DNA of 46,709 nucleotides from Selenomonas sp. (lineage in GTDB: Bacteria; Bacillota; Negativicutes; Selenomonadales; Selenomonadaceae): NCBI GenBank assembly GCA_022773585.1, contig JALEZZ010000029.1, forward strand, positions 1 to 46,709. The letters run 5' to 3'. The notes under the pieces were generated by a model. It had not been told where the DNA came from. It saw nothing but the letters and a program-made list of their open reading frames with translations, and did not search any database. A program made the position numbers and the translations under genes. Below, piece after piece: positions 16,725 to 23,964 of this stretch (within the stretch, counting starts at the first letter, position 1; every line of letters begins with the position of its first letter).

Positions 16725-17716
16725 ACATTGTCTCTTGGAATGTGACGAACGCCTGCAACATGTACTGCGCCCACTGCTACCGCGACGCGGGCTGCAAGGC
16801 CGAGGACGAGCTCTCGACGGCGGACGCGAAAAAGCTCCTGACCGAAATCAAGCGCGCGGGCTTCCAGATCATGATTTTCTCGGGCGGCGAGCCGCTGATG
16901 CGGCCGGACATCCTCGAGCTCGTGAAATTCGCGGACGGCCTCGGCCTGTTCCCCGTCTTTGGTACGAATGGCACGCTGATCACGCCGCAGATGGCGAAAG
17001 ACCTCAAAGCGGCCGGCGCCCGTGCGATGGGCATCTCGCTCGACTCGCTCGACGCGGCAAAGCACGACAAGTTCCGCTCGTTCCCAGGCGGCTGGCAGGG
17101 TGCGGTCGATGGCATGAAGAACTGCAAGGCGGCCGGACTGCCATTCCAGATTCACACGACCGTCATGGACTGGAATGCGCCCGAGCTCGAGGACATGATT
17201 GATTTTGCCGTCGAGATCGGCGCGCGCGCGCACCACTTCTTCTTCCTCGTGCCGACGGGACGCGCGGCGACCATCGAAGAGGAGAGCCTGCGCGCCGAGC
17301 AGTATGAGGACGTCCTGACGCGCATCATGAAGAAGCAGCAGACCGTCCCCATCGAGCTCAAGCCGACGTGTGCGCCGCAGTTCCTGCGCATCGCGGCCGA
17401 GCTCGGCATGAAGAGCCGCTTCCATCGCGGCTGCCTCGCGGGCCTCTCGTACTGCATCATCAGCCCGAAGGGCAAAGTCCAGCCCTGCGCGTATCTCAAA
17501 GAATACCTCGGCGACGTCCGCGACACGCCATTCGATGAAATCTGGAAGAACAACGCCGTGCTGCAGAAGCTCCGTACGATGAAATACGACGGCGGCTGCG
17601 GCGCCTGCAAATACCAGCGCGTCTGCGGCGGCTGCCGCGCGCGTGCCGCCATCTACCACGACGGCGACTACATGGCCGAAGAGCCCTGGTGCCTTTACCA
17701 CGGCAGAAAAGGCTAA
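16721..17716 (+). CDS. NirJ2-type radical SAM protein
   Basis: 331 residues; the ATG overlaps the preceding stop and has AAAGGAG upstream. The radical SAM core shows CNMYCAHC and SGGEPLMRPDILELV. The C-terminal half has an extended cysteine set (TCAPQFLR, GCLAGLSYC, CGACKYQRVCGGCRARAA) typical of SPASM/auxiliary-cluster proteins. The length and these motifs fit NirJ2, the usual partner of NirJ1 in Firmicutes. By homology with NirJ and AhbD it may act on tetrapyrrole propionate side chains; this is family inference. It is the last gene of the three-gene unit. Confidence 0.85.
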   Translation: MNIVSWNVTNACNMYCAHCYRDAGCKAEDELSTADAKKLLTEIKRAGFQIMIFSGGEPLMRPDILELVKFADGLGLFPVFGTNGTLITPQMAKDLKAAGARAMGISLDSLDAAKHDKFRSFPGGWQGAVDGMKNCKAAGLPFQIHTTVMDWNAPELEDMIDFAVEIGARAHHFFFLVPTGRAATIEEESLRAEQYEDVLTRIMKKQQTVPIELKPTCAPQFLRIAAELGMKSRFHRGCLAGLSYCIISPKGKVQPCAYLKEYLGDVRDTPFDEIWKNNAVLQKLRTMKYDGGCGACKYQRVCGGCRARAAIYHDGDYMAEEPWCLYHGRKG

Positions 17717-17770
17717 AATCGTTTCTGCGATTTCCAATCTCTTGAGCTGTTGCGAGAGTTTCTGGTTTTG

Positions 17771-17816
17771 CAGCCCCCCTCTAGAGGGGGGACGGGCCGC
17801 GTGAGCGGCGGGGGGA
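17771..17816 (+). repeat. Modular palindromic repeat, forward, G-rich type
   Basis: First stem CCCCCCTCTAGAGGGGGG, second stem GGCCGCGTGAGCGGC, then GGGGGG. It lies in the nirJ2-cbiM gap, whose remaining sequence (17717-17770, 17863-17962) shows no gene. Confidence 0.85.
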
Positions 17817-17862
17817 TAAGCAGACACTAGGCGCTTTAGCGCCGTAGTGGTCGCTTATGCCG
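17814..17862. repeat. ATAAGC...GCTTAT palindromic module, copy 1
   Basis: GGATAAGCAGAC...GGCGCTTTAGCGCC...GGTCGCTTATGCCG folds into one long hairpin. The same module, with changes mostly in the arms, occurs at 38230-38281, again directly after the G-rich end of a repeat. Confidence 0.75.
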
Positions 17863-17962
17863 TAAGGCTGTCCCCTGCACATCAAGCCAAATCGCAGGGC
17901 GCAACTTCCGCGGGTGCGATATCAAAAATAAGAACCCCCTCAGGGGCTTCCAACAACATCAG

Positions 17963-17996
17963 AAATCGGGTACGATAAAGCCGTACCCGATTTTTT
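17963..17996 (+). terminator. Terminator or attenuator hairpin just before cbiM
   Basis: An 11-base stem (AATCGGGTACG/CGTACCCGATT) with loop ATAAAGC ends in six T. It lies only 24 bases before the cbiM start. It could end the nirJ2 transcript or act as an attenuator of cbiM; no antiterminator was recognised. Confidence 0.85.
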
Positions 17997-18019
17997 GAAC
18001 GAAAAAGGGAGGCCCTGTC

Positions 18020-19033
18020 ATGCATATCCCCGAAAACTATCTGAGTCCCGAGACGTGCGCCGTCATGACGCTCGCGATGGCACCTGCCTGGTACATGGCC
18101 GTGGCAAAGGTGAAGAAGGAAATCCCGAAGGAGCGGCTGCCGCTCTTGGGCGTCGGCGCGGCGTTCGCGTTCCTCGCGATGATGTTCAATGTCCCGCTGC
18201 CAGGCGGCACGACGGGGCATGCGGTCGGCGGCACGCTGCTCGCCGTGCTGTTCGGGCCGTGGGCGGCGTGCCTCGCCGTCAGCGTCGCCCTCGGCGTGCA
18301 GGCCGTGTTCTTTGGCGATGGAGGCATCCTCGCGTTTGGCGCGAACTGCTTCAACATGGCGCTCGTGCTGCCATTCGCGGGCTATGGCGCCGATCAGGCG
18401 CTCAAAAAGGCGATGCCGGCGCATCCCATCGCGGCAGCAGGCATCGGCGGCTATGTCGGCATCAACCTCGCGGCGCTCTGCGCGGCCATCGAGTTCGGCA
18501 TCCAGCCGCTGCTCTTCACGGACGCGGCCGGGCAGGCGCTTTACTGCCCGTACCCGCTCAGCGTCTCCGTGCCCGCGATGATGCTCGGCCACCTCACGCT
18601 CTTCGGCCTCGCCGAGGTCGTCTTCACGACGGCCGTGCTCGGCTACCTCACGAAAGTTGCGCCGGATGTCGTGCGCGGCGCGGCACATGCCGCAGCAAAG
18701 ACGGGCCGTGCCGTCTACGGCCTCGTGGCGCTCCTGATCCTCGGCACGCCGCTCGGCCTGCTCGCCGAGGGCACGGCATGGGGCGAATGGGGCGCGGACG
18801 AGATTGCGGACACGACCGACTTCGGCGCGGCGCTCGGCTACACGCCGCAGGGCATGGAGACGGGCTTTTCGTTTGACGCGCTGTTCCCCGATTACGCCAT
18901 CGAAGGCCTGCCCGACGTGACCGGCTACATCCTCTCCGCCGTCCTCGGCGCGGCACTCCTGATCATCGCATTCAAAGTGCTCGCCTCATTTAAGAAGAAC
19001 GAAACGAACTATGACGTTCCTGCGGAAAATTGA
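18020..19033 (+). CDS. cbiM: CbiM, cobalt ECF transporter substrate-binding membrane protein
   Basis: 337 residues. The start is fixed by the metal-binding N-terminus MHIPENYLSP, where Met1 and His2 take part in Co/Ni binding. AAAGGGAGG precedes it. About seven or eight membrane helices follow, including the family block NVPLPGGTTGHAVGGTLLAVLFGPWAA, which holds the further metal-ligand histidine. Residues about 255-337 add a CbiN/PDGLE-like segment (a periplasmic stretch plus one helix), so CbiN appears fused. With CbiQ and CbiO it imports Co2+ for cobalamin synthesis; nickel is possible but less likely from gene company. A repeat copy separates it from cbiQ. Confidence 0.9.
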   Translation: MHIPENYLSPETCAVMTLAMAPAWYMAVAKVKKEIPKERLPLLGVGAAFAFLAMMFNVPLPGGTTGHAVGGTLLAVLFGPWAACLAVSVALGVQAVFFGDGGILAFGANCFNMALVLPFAGYGADQALKKAMPAHPIAAAGIGGYVGINLAALCAAIEFGIQPLLFTDAAGQALYCPYPLSVSVPAMMLGHLTLFGLAEVVFTTAVLGYLTKVAPDVVRGAAHAAAKTGRAVYGLVALLILGTPLGLLAEGTAWGEWGADEIADTTDFGAALGYTPQGMETGFSFDALFPDYAIEGLPDVTGYILSAVLGAALLIIAFKVLASFKKNETNYDVPAEN

Positions 19034-19050
19034 AAACGTTGCTTTATTGT

Positions 19051-19111
19051 CAGCCCCCCTCACAGAGGGGGGACGGGCCGCGTGAGCGGCGGGGGGAGTG
19101 TCGAAGGTAGG
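19051..19111 (+). repeat. Modular palindromic repeat between cbiM and cbiQ
   Basis: First stem CCCCCCTC/GAGGGGGG, second stem GGCCGCGTGAGCGGC, tail GGGGGGAGTGTCGAAGGTAG. It ends at the cbiQ start codon, so its G-rich tail may serve as the ribosome binding region of cbiQ. Confidence 0.85.
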
Positions 19112-20671
19112 ATGCATCTATTTGAAGGATTGGATTCTGCGAAGGTAGAACCGATATTTCCCGCTTGGGCCAGACACGACGAAGATTATCATCCCTCGCG
19201 AGACCGTGACGCATTTCTGTCCCGGTCTCTTTTGCGTGTCATGGCCATTCTTTTTTCCCTGCGCGCGCAGGGACGCCGCACGAGCCGCGTGCCAGCGCTT
19301 GCGGCGCTCCTGCTGCTCTTTGGCTGGATTCTCTTCGTCGTCCTCGTGCAGACGCCGGCATTTCTCTTTGCGGCAACGACGGTTGCGCTCGTCGTGCTCG
19401 CGGTATTTTCGGGCCGCGTCATCCGCCATATCCTCGGCGGCGCGCTGGCCGCGGCGCTCTTCTCGCTCTTGCTTGTGCTGCCGGCCTTCTTCCTGAGCGC
19501 GGGCGGTGGCCGCGCGCTTCTCTTGCCGTGGAAGTCATTTTTGACGATGGCGGGCGTCATGATGCTCGCGGAGTCGCTGATGTGGCATGACGTCACGCGG
19601 GCGCTCGCGCGACTGCATGTGCCCGAGACCGTCATCTTTTTGCTCGACACGACGCTTCGCGCGCTCTACATGCTCGGCGAGGAAGCTGGCCGCCTGCTGC
19701 TCGCGCTGAAGCTCCGCTCCATCGGCCGCAACCACCAGAAAAGCCGTGCGATGGGCGGCGTGCTCGGCAGCCTCTACCTTCAGGCCGGCCGCCTCTCGCA
19801 GGCGACCTACGAAGCCATGCGCTGCCGCGGCTTTGTAGGCACTTACGGTGATTGCAAGCCTCTTGCTCGGAAGCAGGAGGCGCGTAGTTCGCGATTCCCT
19901 ATGCCTCCCCCTTTGGGGGAGGTGCCCCGAAGGGGCGGAGAGGGTAGCGACGTATCGAAAGAATCGAATAGGAGCTCGAAAGATATGTTGACCTTTACCG
20001 ACGTCTGCTTTGCCTACAACGCCACTCCATCCCTCCGCCACGCGACCTTCACCATCCACCGCGGCGAGACCGTCGCCATTCTCGGCCCGAATGGCGCAGG
20101 AAAATCGACGCTGCTCTCTTTGCTGAACGGCATCCAGTTTCCCGAGACGGGCCGCTATCTCTTCGAGGGCACGGAGATCACGGCCGGAAAGATGCGTGAG
20201 CATCGTTACAGCAAGTGGTTCCACCAGCGCGTCGGCTACGTCTGGCAGGATCCCGGCGCGATGCTGTTCTGCCCGACCGTCGAGGAAGAACTCGCCTTCG
20301 GCCCGCGGCAGATGGGGATGACGGAAGCGCAGGTGCAGGAGCGCGTCGAAGGGGCGCTCGCGTGCTTTGGCATCAGCCACCTGCGCGCCCGCGCGCCCTA
20401 CACGCTTTCGGGCGGCGAGAAGAAGCGCGTCGCGATGGCGTCCATCCTCACGGTGAATCCCGCCGTCTGGATGTTTGACGAGCCGACGGCGAACCTCGAC
20501 GACGACGGCATCGAGGGCTTCCATGCGTTCCTTCGCAGCCTCCGATCGGCGGGCAAGACCATCGTCTTTTCCACGCACGACGAAGCGCTGGCCCGCGCCT
20601 TTGCCACGAAAATCCTCCGCGTCCAGAAAGACCATACGGTTACGGCAGAAGAAAACGACGTTGCGCCCTGA
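19112..20671 (+). CDS. Fused CbiQ-CbiO cobalt ECF transporter (T and A components)
   Basis: 519 residues in one frame from ATG 19112 (an upstream GTG at 19082 lies inside the repeat). Residues 1-255 are CbiQ: MHLFEG start, five or so membrane helices, and the coupling helices with RALYMLGEEAGRLLLALKLRSIGR and YEAMRCRGF. Residues about 292-519 are the ATPase CbiO: Walker A GPNGAGKST, Q-loop in GYVWQDP, signature LSGGEKKRVAMA, Walker B WMFDEPTANLDD, H-loop STHDE. The joint (about 256-291) is encoded partly by a dispersed repeat. A separate CbiO start at ATG 19985 with AGGAG at 19970-19974 is well formed. The two proteins may therefore still be made separately, or in both forms. The pair drives Co2+ import with CbiM. 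Confidence 0.9.
   Translation: MHLFEGLDSAKVEPIFPAWARHDEDYHPSRDRDAFLSRSLLRVMAILFSLRAQGRRTSRVPALAALLLLFGWILFVVLVQTPAFLFAATTVALVVLAVFSGRVIRHILGGALAAALFSLLLVLPAFFLSAGGGRALLLPWKSFLTMAGVMMLAESLMWHDVTRALARLHVPETVIFLLDTTLRALYMLGEEAGRLLLALKLRSIGRNHQKSRAMGGVLGSLYLQAGRLSQATYEAMRCRGFVGTYGDCKPLARKQEARSSRFPMPPPLGEVPRRGGEGSDVSKESNRSSKDMLTFTDVCFAYNATPSLRHATFTIHRGETVAILGPNGAGKSTLLSLLNGIQFPETGRYLFEGTEITAGKMREHRYSKWFHQRVGYVWQDPGAMLFCPTVEEELAFGPRQMGMTEAQVQERVEGALACFGISHLRARAPYTLSGGEKKRVAMASILTVNPAVWMFDEPTANLDDDGIEGFHAFLRSLRSAGKTIVFSTHDEALARAFATKILRVQKDHTVTAEENDVAP
19902..19955 (+). repeat. Modular palindromic repeat inside the cbiQ-cbiO frame
   Basis: GCCTCCCCCTTTGGGGGAGG stem, GCCCCGAAGGGGC stem and GGAGAGGGTAGCGACGTAT tail. 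Read in the gene frame it encodes [20 protein letters not shown]. Its sequence differs by only about two bases from the reverse complement of 25106-25159. Confidence 0.92.
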
Positions 20672-20687
20672 ATCTCCGATTTTCTCG

Positions 20688-20717
20688 TGGACGCGGGAAA
20701 TGGCGGGATGCTATAAT
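20688..20717 (+). promoter_or_regulatory. Promoter of the HAD-PHP gene pair
   Basis: TGGACG (20688-20693) and a perfect TATAAT (20712-20717) with an 18-base spacer, 42 bases before the ATG at 20759. Confidence 0.6.
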
Positions 20718-20758
20718 GGAGGAGTCGGAAAAAAGATAGCAGGAAAGGGAGCGGACAG

Positions 20759-21565
20759 ATGGTAAGACTGATCCTCACAGATATGGATGGCACACTGCTC
20801 GACAGCCAGAGCCGGCTGCCCGAGGGCTTTGACGCGATGATGGCGGAGCTCAAAAAGCGCGGCGTGATGTTCGGCGCGGCGAGCGGGCGGCAGTATTACT
20901 CGCTCATCGAGTCGTTTGCAAAGTACAAGGACGAGTTCCTCTTCGTCGCGGAGAACGGCACGAATGTCCGCTATCGCGGCGAGCAGGTCTTTTCCTGCCC
21001 GATGGACCGCGCCGTCGCGCTCGAAATCCTGAACAAGGTCTACGCCGCCGACCCCGGTATCTTCTGCGTCTACTGCGGCCTCGAGGATGCCTACGTCCTG
21101 CGCGATCAGTACACGGGCCCGAACATCGACGAGATGGCGAAGTACTACACGCACGCCCAGGTCATCAATCGCTTCGAAGACGTCACGGACACTTGCATCA
21201 AGGTCGCGCTCTACGACGTCACGGCGCACTCGAAAGACCGCATCGAGCCGCTCGTCAAGGGCTACCGCGGCCCGCAGCAGGTCACGCTGTCGAGCGACTA
21301 CTGGCTCGACATCATGAACAAGGACATTAACAAGGGCGTCGCTGTGCAGGCGGTCGAAAAGAAATTCCACCTGCGCCCCGACGAAGTCGCGGTTTTCGGC
21401 GACTACCTCAACGACCTTGAAATGATGAGCGTGGCGAAATACAGCTTTGCCATGGCGAACGCGCACCCCGCCATCAAGAAGGCTGCGAACTACGAGACCG
21501 CCAGCAACGATGAGGCTGGCGTCTTGAAGGGCATCGAATGGCTTATGAAAGAAGGTTTATGCTGA
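20759..21565 (+). CDS. Cof-type HAD-IIB phosphatase
   Basis: 268 residues with all HAD motifs: LTDMDGTLLD near residue 5 (nucleophile and acid/base aspartates D8 and D10), AASGRQ (motif II), a lysine in KGVAVQAVEKKF (motif III) and GDYLNDLEM (motif IV). The large C2-type cap between motifs II and III marks the Cof/IIB subclass, which dephosphorylates sugar phosphates or cofactors such as FMN and PLP. Substrate unknown. AAAGGGA precedes the ATG. The stop shares one base with the next start (TGATG), so the pair is translationally coupled. Confidence 0.92.
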   Translation: MVRLILTDMDGTLLDSQSRLPEGFDAMMAELKKRGVMFGAASGRQYYSLIESFAKYKDEFLFVAENGTNVRYRGEQVFSCPMDRAVALEILNKVYAADPGIFCVYCGLEDAYVLRDQYTGPNIDEMAKYYTHAQVINRFEDVTDTCIKVALYDVTAHSKDRIEPLVKGYRGPQQVTLSSDYWLDIMNKDINKGVAVQAVEKKFHLRPDEVAVFGDYLNDLEMMSVAKYSFAMANAHPAIKKAANYETASNDEAGVLKGIEWLMKEGLC

Positions 21566-22416
21566 TGAAACTGGATTATCACATGCATTTCGAAAAAGGC
21601 TCCTATGATGAGGACTGGGCCGAAGGATTTTTCGAGGCGGCGAAACAGCGCGGCCTCGACGAGATTGGCATCAGCGAGCACAGCCACACATTCCCCGAAT
21701 TTCAGGAACTTTATTACCACGACCTGATTCTCGACGACAGCTTCATCGGCAAGTTTCAGCAGAAATGGCTGAAGTCGAACAAGTTCAAGTACACGCTCGA
21801 CGACTACTTCCGTTTCATGGAAAAGCTCCGCAAGCGCCATCCAAACGTCCGCACGGGCATCGAAGTCTGCAACTTCCAGCAGCAGGACAAGGTGCATGAC
21901 ATTTTGAAGGACTACCCATTTGACTACGTCATCGGCTCCGTCCACTTCCTGCGCGGCTGGGCCTACGATTCCTCGGAAATCAAGGCCGAGTGGGATCGTC
22001 ATCCGCTCGAGGACATCTATGAGTGGTACGCAGAAGAAGTCGAAAAGCTCGCCGAGAGCGGCGAGTACGACGTGCTCGGCCATCCGTTCAACATCCGCCT
22101 CTTCAAATACCTGCCTGATTTCGACGTCACGCCGTACCTCGAGCGCGTTGCACGCGCGATGGCAAAAGCGAAGATGGTCGTTGACATCAATACGGGCACG
22201 TACTACCGCTATCCGATTCAGGAAATCTCGCCGTATCCTGATTTCCTCCGCATGGCACGGAAGTATGATCTCCCCATCATCACGACGTCGGATGCGCACA
22301 AGCCCGAGGACTGCGGTGCCTACAATGCCGAGGCCGTCGCCTATGCGAAGTCGTTCGGCTACACGGAGCTCGTCCATTTCGAACAGCGCCGTCGTACGTT
22401 TGTCAAGCTTGAGTGA
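21565..22416 (+). CDS. PHP-domain phosphatase, histidinol-phosphatase-like
   Basis: 283 residues from the coupled ATG 21565; starts a few codons upstream are possible. PHP metal-site motifs are in order: DYHMHFE, ISEHSHTF, IEVCNF, YVIGSVHF, VLGHPFNI and TSDAHKPED. These supply the histidines and acids for a trinuclear metal site. The closest functional label is HisJ/HisK-type histidinol phosphatase, but no other his gene is nearby and many PHP proteins act on other phosphoesters. Coupling to the HAD phosphatase suggests a joint salvage or repair role. A terminator follows 19 bases later. Confidence 0.85.
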   Translation: MKLDYHMHFEKGSYDEDWAEGFFEAAKQRGLDEIGISEHSHTFPEFQELYYHDLILDDSFIGKFQQKWLKSNKFKYTLDDYFRFMEKLRKRHPNVRTGIEVCNFQQQDKVHDILKDYPFDYVIGSVHFLRGWAYDSSEIKAEWDRHPLEDIYEWYAEEVEKLAESGEYDVLGHPFNIRLFKYLPDFDVTPYLERVARAMAKAKMVVDINTGTYYRYPIQEISPYPDFLRMARKYDLPIITTSDAHKPEDCGAYNAEAVAYAKSFGYTELVHFEQRRRTFVKLE

Positions 22417-22434
22417 ACAGATATGACCCTGTCA

Positions 22435-22466
22435 GGAGGGCGCCGCACGCGACGCCCTCTGTTTTA
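22435..22466 (+). terminator. Terminator after the PHP gene
   Basis: Stem GAGGGCG/CGCCCTC (22436-22442 with 22453-22459), followed by TGTTTTA. Confidence 0.75.
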
Positions 22467-22557
22467 TGCTTTGAATGCGTAAAATGTTCTGATTTGTGCG
22501 GAATTGGCGCGAAAGTACGACTGTATCCAAAGTACAATAAAAAACACGAGTTACATG

Positions 22558-22586
22558 TTGACAAACATCACAGCTGCGGCTATAAT
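22558..22586 (+). promoter_or_regulatory. Perfect consensus sigma-A promoter of an orphan transcript
   Basis: TTGACA (22558-22563), 17 bases, TATAAT (22581-22586). This is the strongest promoter in the window. It drives a transcript that would end at the hairpin 23174-23213. Confidence 0.85.
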
Positions 22587-22593
22587 GAAGTCA

Positions 22594-22834
22594 AAGATAA
22601 GGAAAAGGAACTCAAGGAAGACGGTTCAGATCAGTAGAAGGTTTTAGAAGAGGTTATTTCGAAATCTCCATCATGTACTTGATTTCTTGAGGATTATCGC
22701 AAGATGTACTTGCCGTTGAAAAGAAGCAGGCAACGAAGAGAAAGGTGCTTGCAATACCACACCGGAACGAGAGACTGAGGAAGGTCATCACCGGGTGGCC
22801 GAAAAAACAGCAAGTAGCAAGGAGCGAAATCAAC
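22594..22834 (+). other. Long leader before a small gene, possible regulatory RNA
   Basis: About 240 bases separate the perfect promoter from the next good start codon. Within it, ATG 22704 (GAGGA upstream) opens a basic peptide of about 24 residues (MYLPLKRSRQRRERCLQYH...). ATTTCGAAAT and GGTCATCACC/GGGTGGCC can form small hairpins. I recognise no known RNA family (not RNase P RNA, tmRNA or SRP RNA by their hallmark motifs). Confidence 0.35.
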
Positions 22835-23065
22835 ATGAAAGTCAAGACATATTCCCAGTGGATGGAAACGAAATTCGTCCCCGTCCGCACGAAGCAGTTC
22901 ACCAAGGCAGCAAAGCTCATGGGTCATTCGAGTTTCAAAAGCTTTGCCGCTGCAGATGACAAGGTCGGCCGTGATCAGAAGACCGCAAAATCTTCGGACC
23001 AGCAGGCAGTAGCTGAGTGGCTCGATTGCCAAGTTGTTGGTAAGGTGACTGAGGGAGTTGCATGA
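22835..23065 (+). CDS. Small basic protein, unknown
   Basis: 76 residues from ATG 22835 with an excellent AAGGAG at 22819-22824; frames extending upstream ignore that site. The sequence (MKVKTYSQWMETKFVPVRTK...) is soluble, lysine-rich and without membrane segment, signal or recognised domain. The last seven residues (KVTEGVA) are encoded by GGTGACTGAGGGAG, which matches the tail of the dispersed repeats, so the original C-terminus may have been replaced. It is transcribed from the perfect promoter 22558-22586 and closed by a terminator at 23174. Function unknown. Confidence 0.55.
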   Translation: MKVKTYSQWMETKFVPVRTKQFTKAAKLMGHSSFKSFAAADDKVGRDQKTAKSSDQQAVAEWLDCQVVGKVTEGVA

Positions 23066-23173
23066 TGTAGAATAGCCATGCAGAAGGGCGGCAGCGGAAG
23101 CTGGAAATGAATGTGGATATGCGCCCTTCCCTCCGTACTTGTGCAAGGCAATGATAGGACCGTTCCAGACGTG

Positions 23174-23213
23174 AGAAGCGCCGCATCGAAAGATGCGGCG
23201 CTTCTGTTGTGTT
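23174..23213 (+). terminator. Terminator of the small-gene transcript
   Basis: A 14-base perfect stem (AGAAGCGCCGCATC with GATGCGGCGCTTCT) and GAAA loop, followed by GTTGTGTT. The rest of 23066-23289 shows no gene. Confidence 0.8.
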
Positions 23214-23289
23214 CGCATGTGTTCACAGCGGCAAAATGCTTTCTGCTGGGGACGATGACAAAAAAGTTTTCGTTTTTGCAAAAAAATGC

Positions 23290-23318
23290 TTGACTTCGAG
23301 GCGGCAGATGCGTATAAT
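23290..23318 (+). promoter_or_regulatory. tRNA cluster promoter
   Basis: TTGACT (23290-23295) and TATAAT (23313-23318), spacer 17, about 50 bases before the first tRNA. The leader contains a small GAGAGGCC-TTCG-GGTCTC hairpin. Confidence 0.85.
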
Positions 23319-23370
23319 GTATTTTGTCAGTCAGCGAGAGGCCTTCGGGTCTCGGCGCTAACAGATGGAT

Positions 23371-23446
<76 letters not shown>

Positions 23447-23450
23447 ATAT

Positions 23451-23526
<76 letters not shown>

Positions 23527-23557
23527 TTTTTGACTGCAAGCATCATAGGAATGTTTT

Positions 23558-23634
23558 GGGCCTATAGCTCAGTTGGTTAGAGCATCCGGCTCATAACCGG
23601 TCGGTCCTTGGTTCGAGTCCAAGTGGGCCCACCA
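23558..23634 (+). tRNA. tRNA with CAT anticodon (Met or Ile2)
   Basis: 77 bases with CCA and anticodon loop CTCATAA. The acceptor stem GGGCCTA/TGGGCCC resembles Firmicute tRNA-Ile, so it could be the lysidine-modified tRNA-Ile2 and not elongator tRNA-Met. It is not an initiator, since the first pair is G-C. The 114-base spacer after it has three small hairpins. Confidence 0.9.
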
Positions 23635-23748
23635 TAAAATAGCTGTTAGCGCTTCAGCGCTTACAGATATTTTAGCCATTTGCCGATAGGCAAATAGCTT
23701 CCTCTGACCGAGTCAGTTGGTGCTTCAAAAATATATATTTTACAATAT

Positions 23749-23826
23749 GGCCCAGTAGCTCAGCTGGATTAGAGTATTTGACTACGAATCAAAGGGTCGA
23801 GGGTTCGAATCCCCCCTGGGTCACCA
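23749..23826 (+). tRNA. tRNA-Arg (ACG)
   Basis: 78 bases with CCA, identical to the minus-strand tRNA at 13266-13343. Confidence 0.97.
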
Positions 23827-23832
23827 TATTGT

Positions 23833-23918
23833 GGGTAGGTGCCCGAGTGGTTAAAGGGAACAGACTGTAAATCTGTCATCTTCGGATTACGATGGTTCGA
23901 ATCCATCCCTGCCCACCA
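23833..23918 (+). tRNA. tRNA-Tyr (GTA)
   Basis: 86 bases, class II with a long variable arm (CATCTTCGGATTACGATG region), acceptor GGGTAGG/CCTGCCC, anticodon loop CTGTAAA, encoded CCA. Confidence 0.95.
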
Positions 23919-23920
23919 CT

Positions 23921-23964
23921 GAAAAAACAGAAGCCGTTGCGATTCCGCAACGGCTTCTTTGTTA
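23921..23964. terminator. Bidirectional terminator between the tRNA cluster and a minus-strand gene
   Basis: Stem GAAGCCGTTGCG/CGCAACGGCTTC with loop ATTC. TTTGTT follows on the plus strand and, read in reverse, TGTTTTTTC on the minus strand. Confidence 0.85.

Noticed and set aside
17717..18019. A cobalamin riboswitch before cbiM
   Set aside because: Expected from function, but the B12-box motifs (such as GCCACTG and the adenosylcobalamin box) are not found. Only repeats and a terminator hairpin are present.
19082..19111. GTG 19082 as the start of CbiQ
   Set aside because: It lies within the repeat and adds non-homologous residues; MHLFEG at 19112 matches the usual CbiQ start.
22594..22834. 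RNase P RNA, tmRNA or SRP RNA behind the perfect promoter
   Set aside because: None of the hallmark motifs of these RNAs could be found; the region is kept only as an unknown leader.
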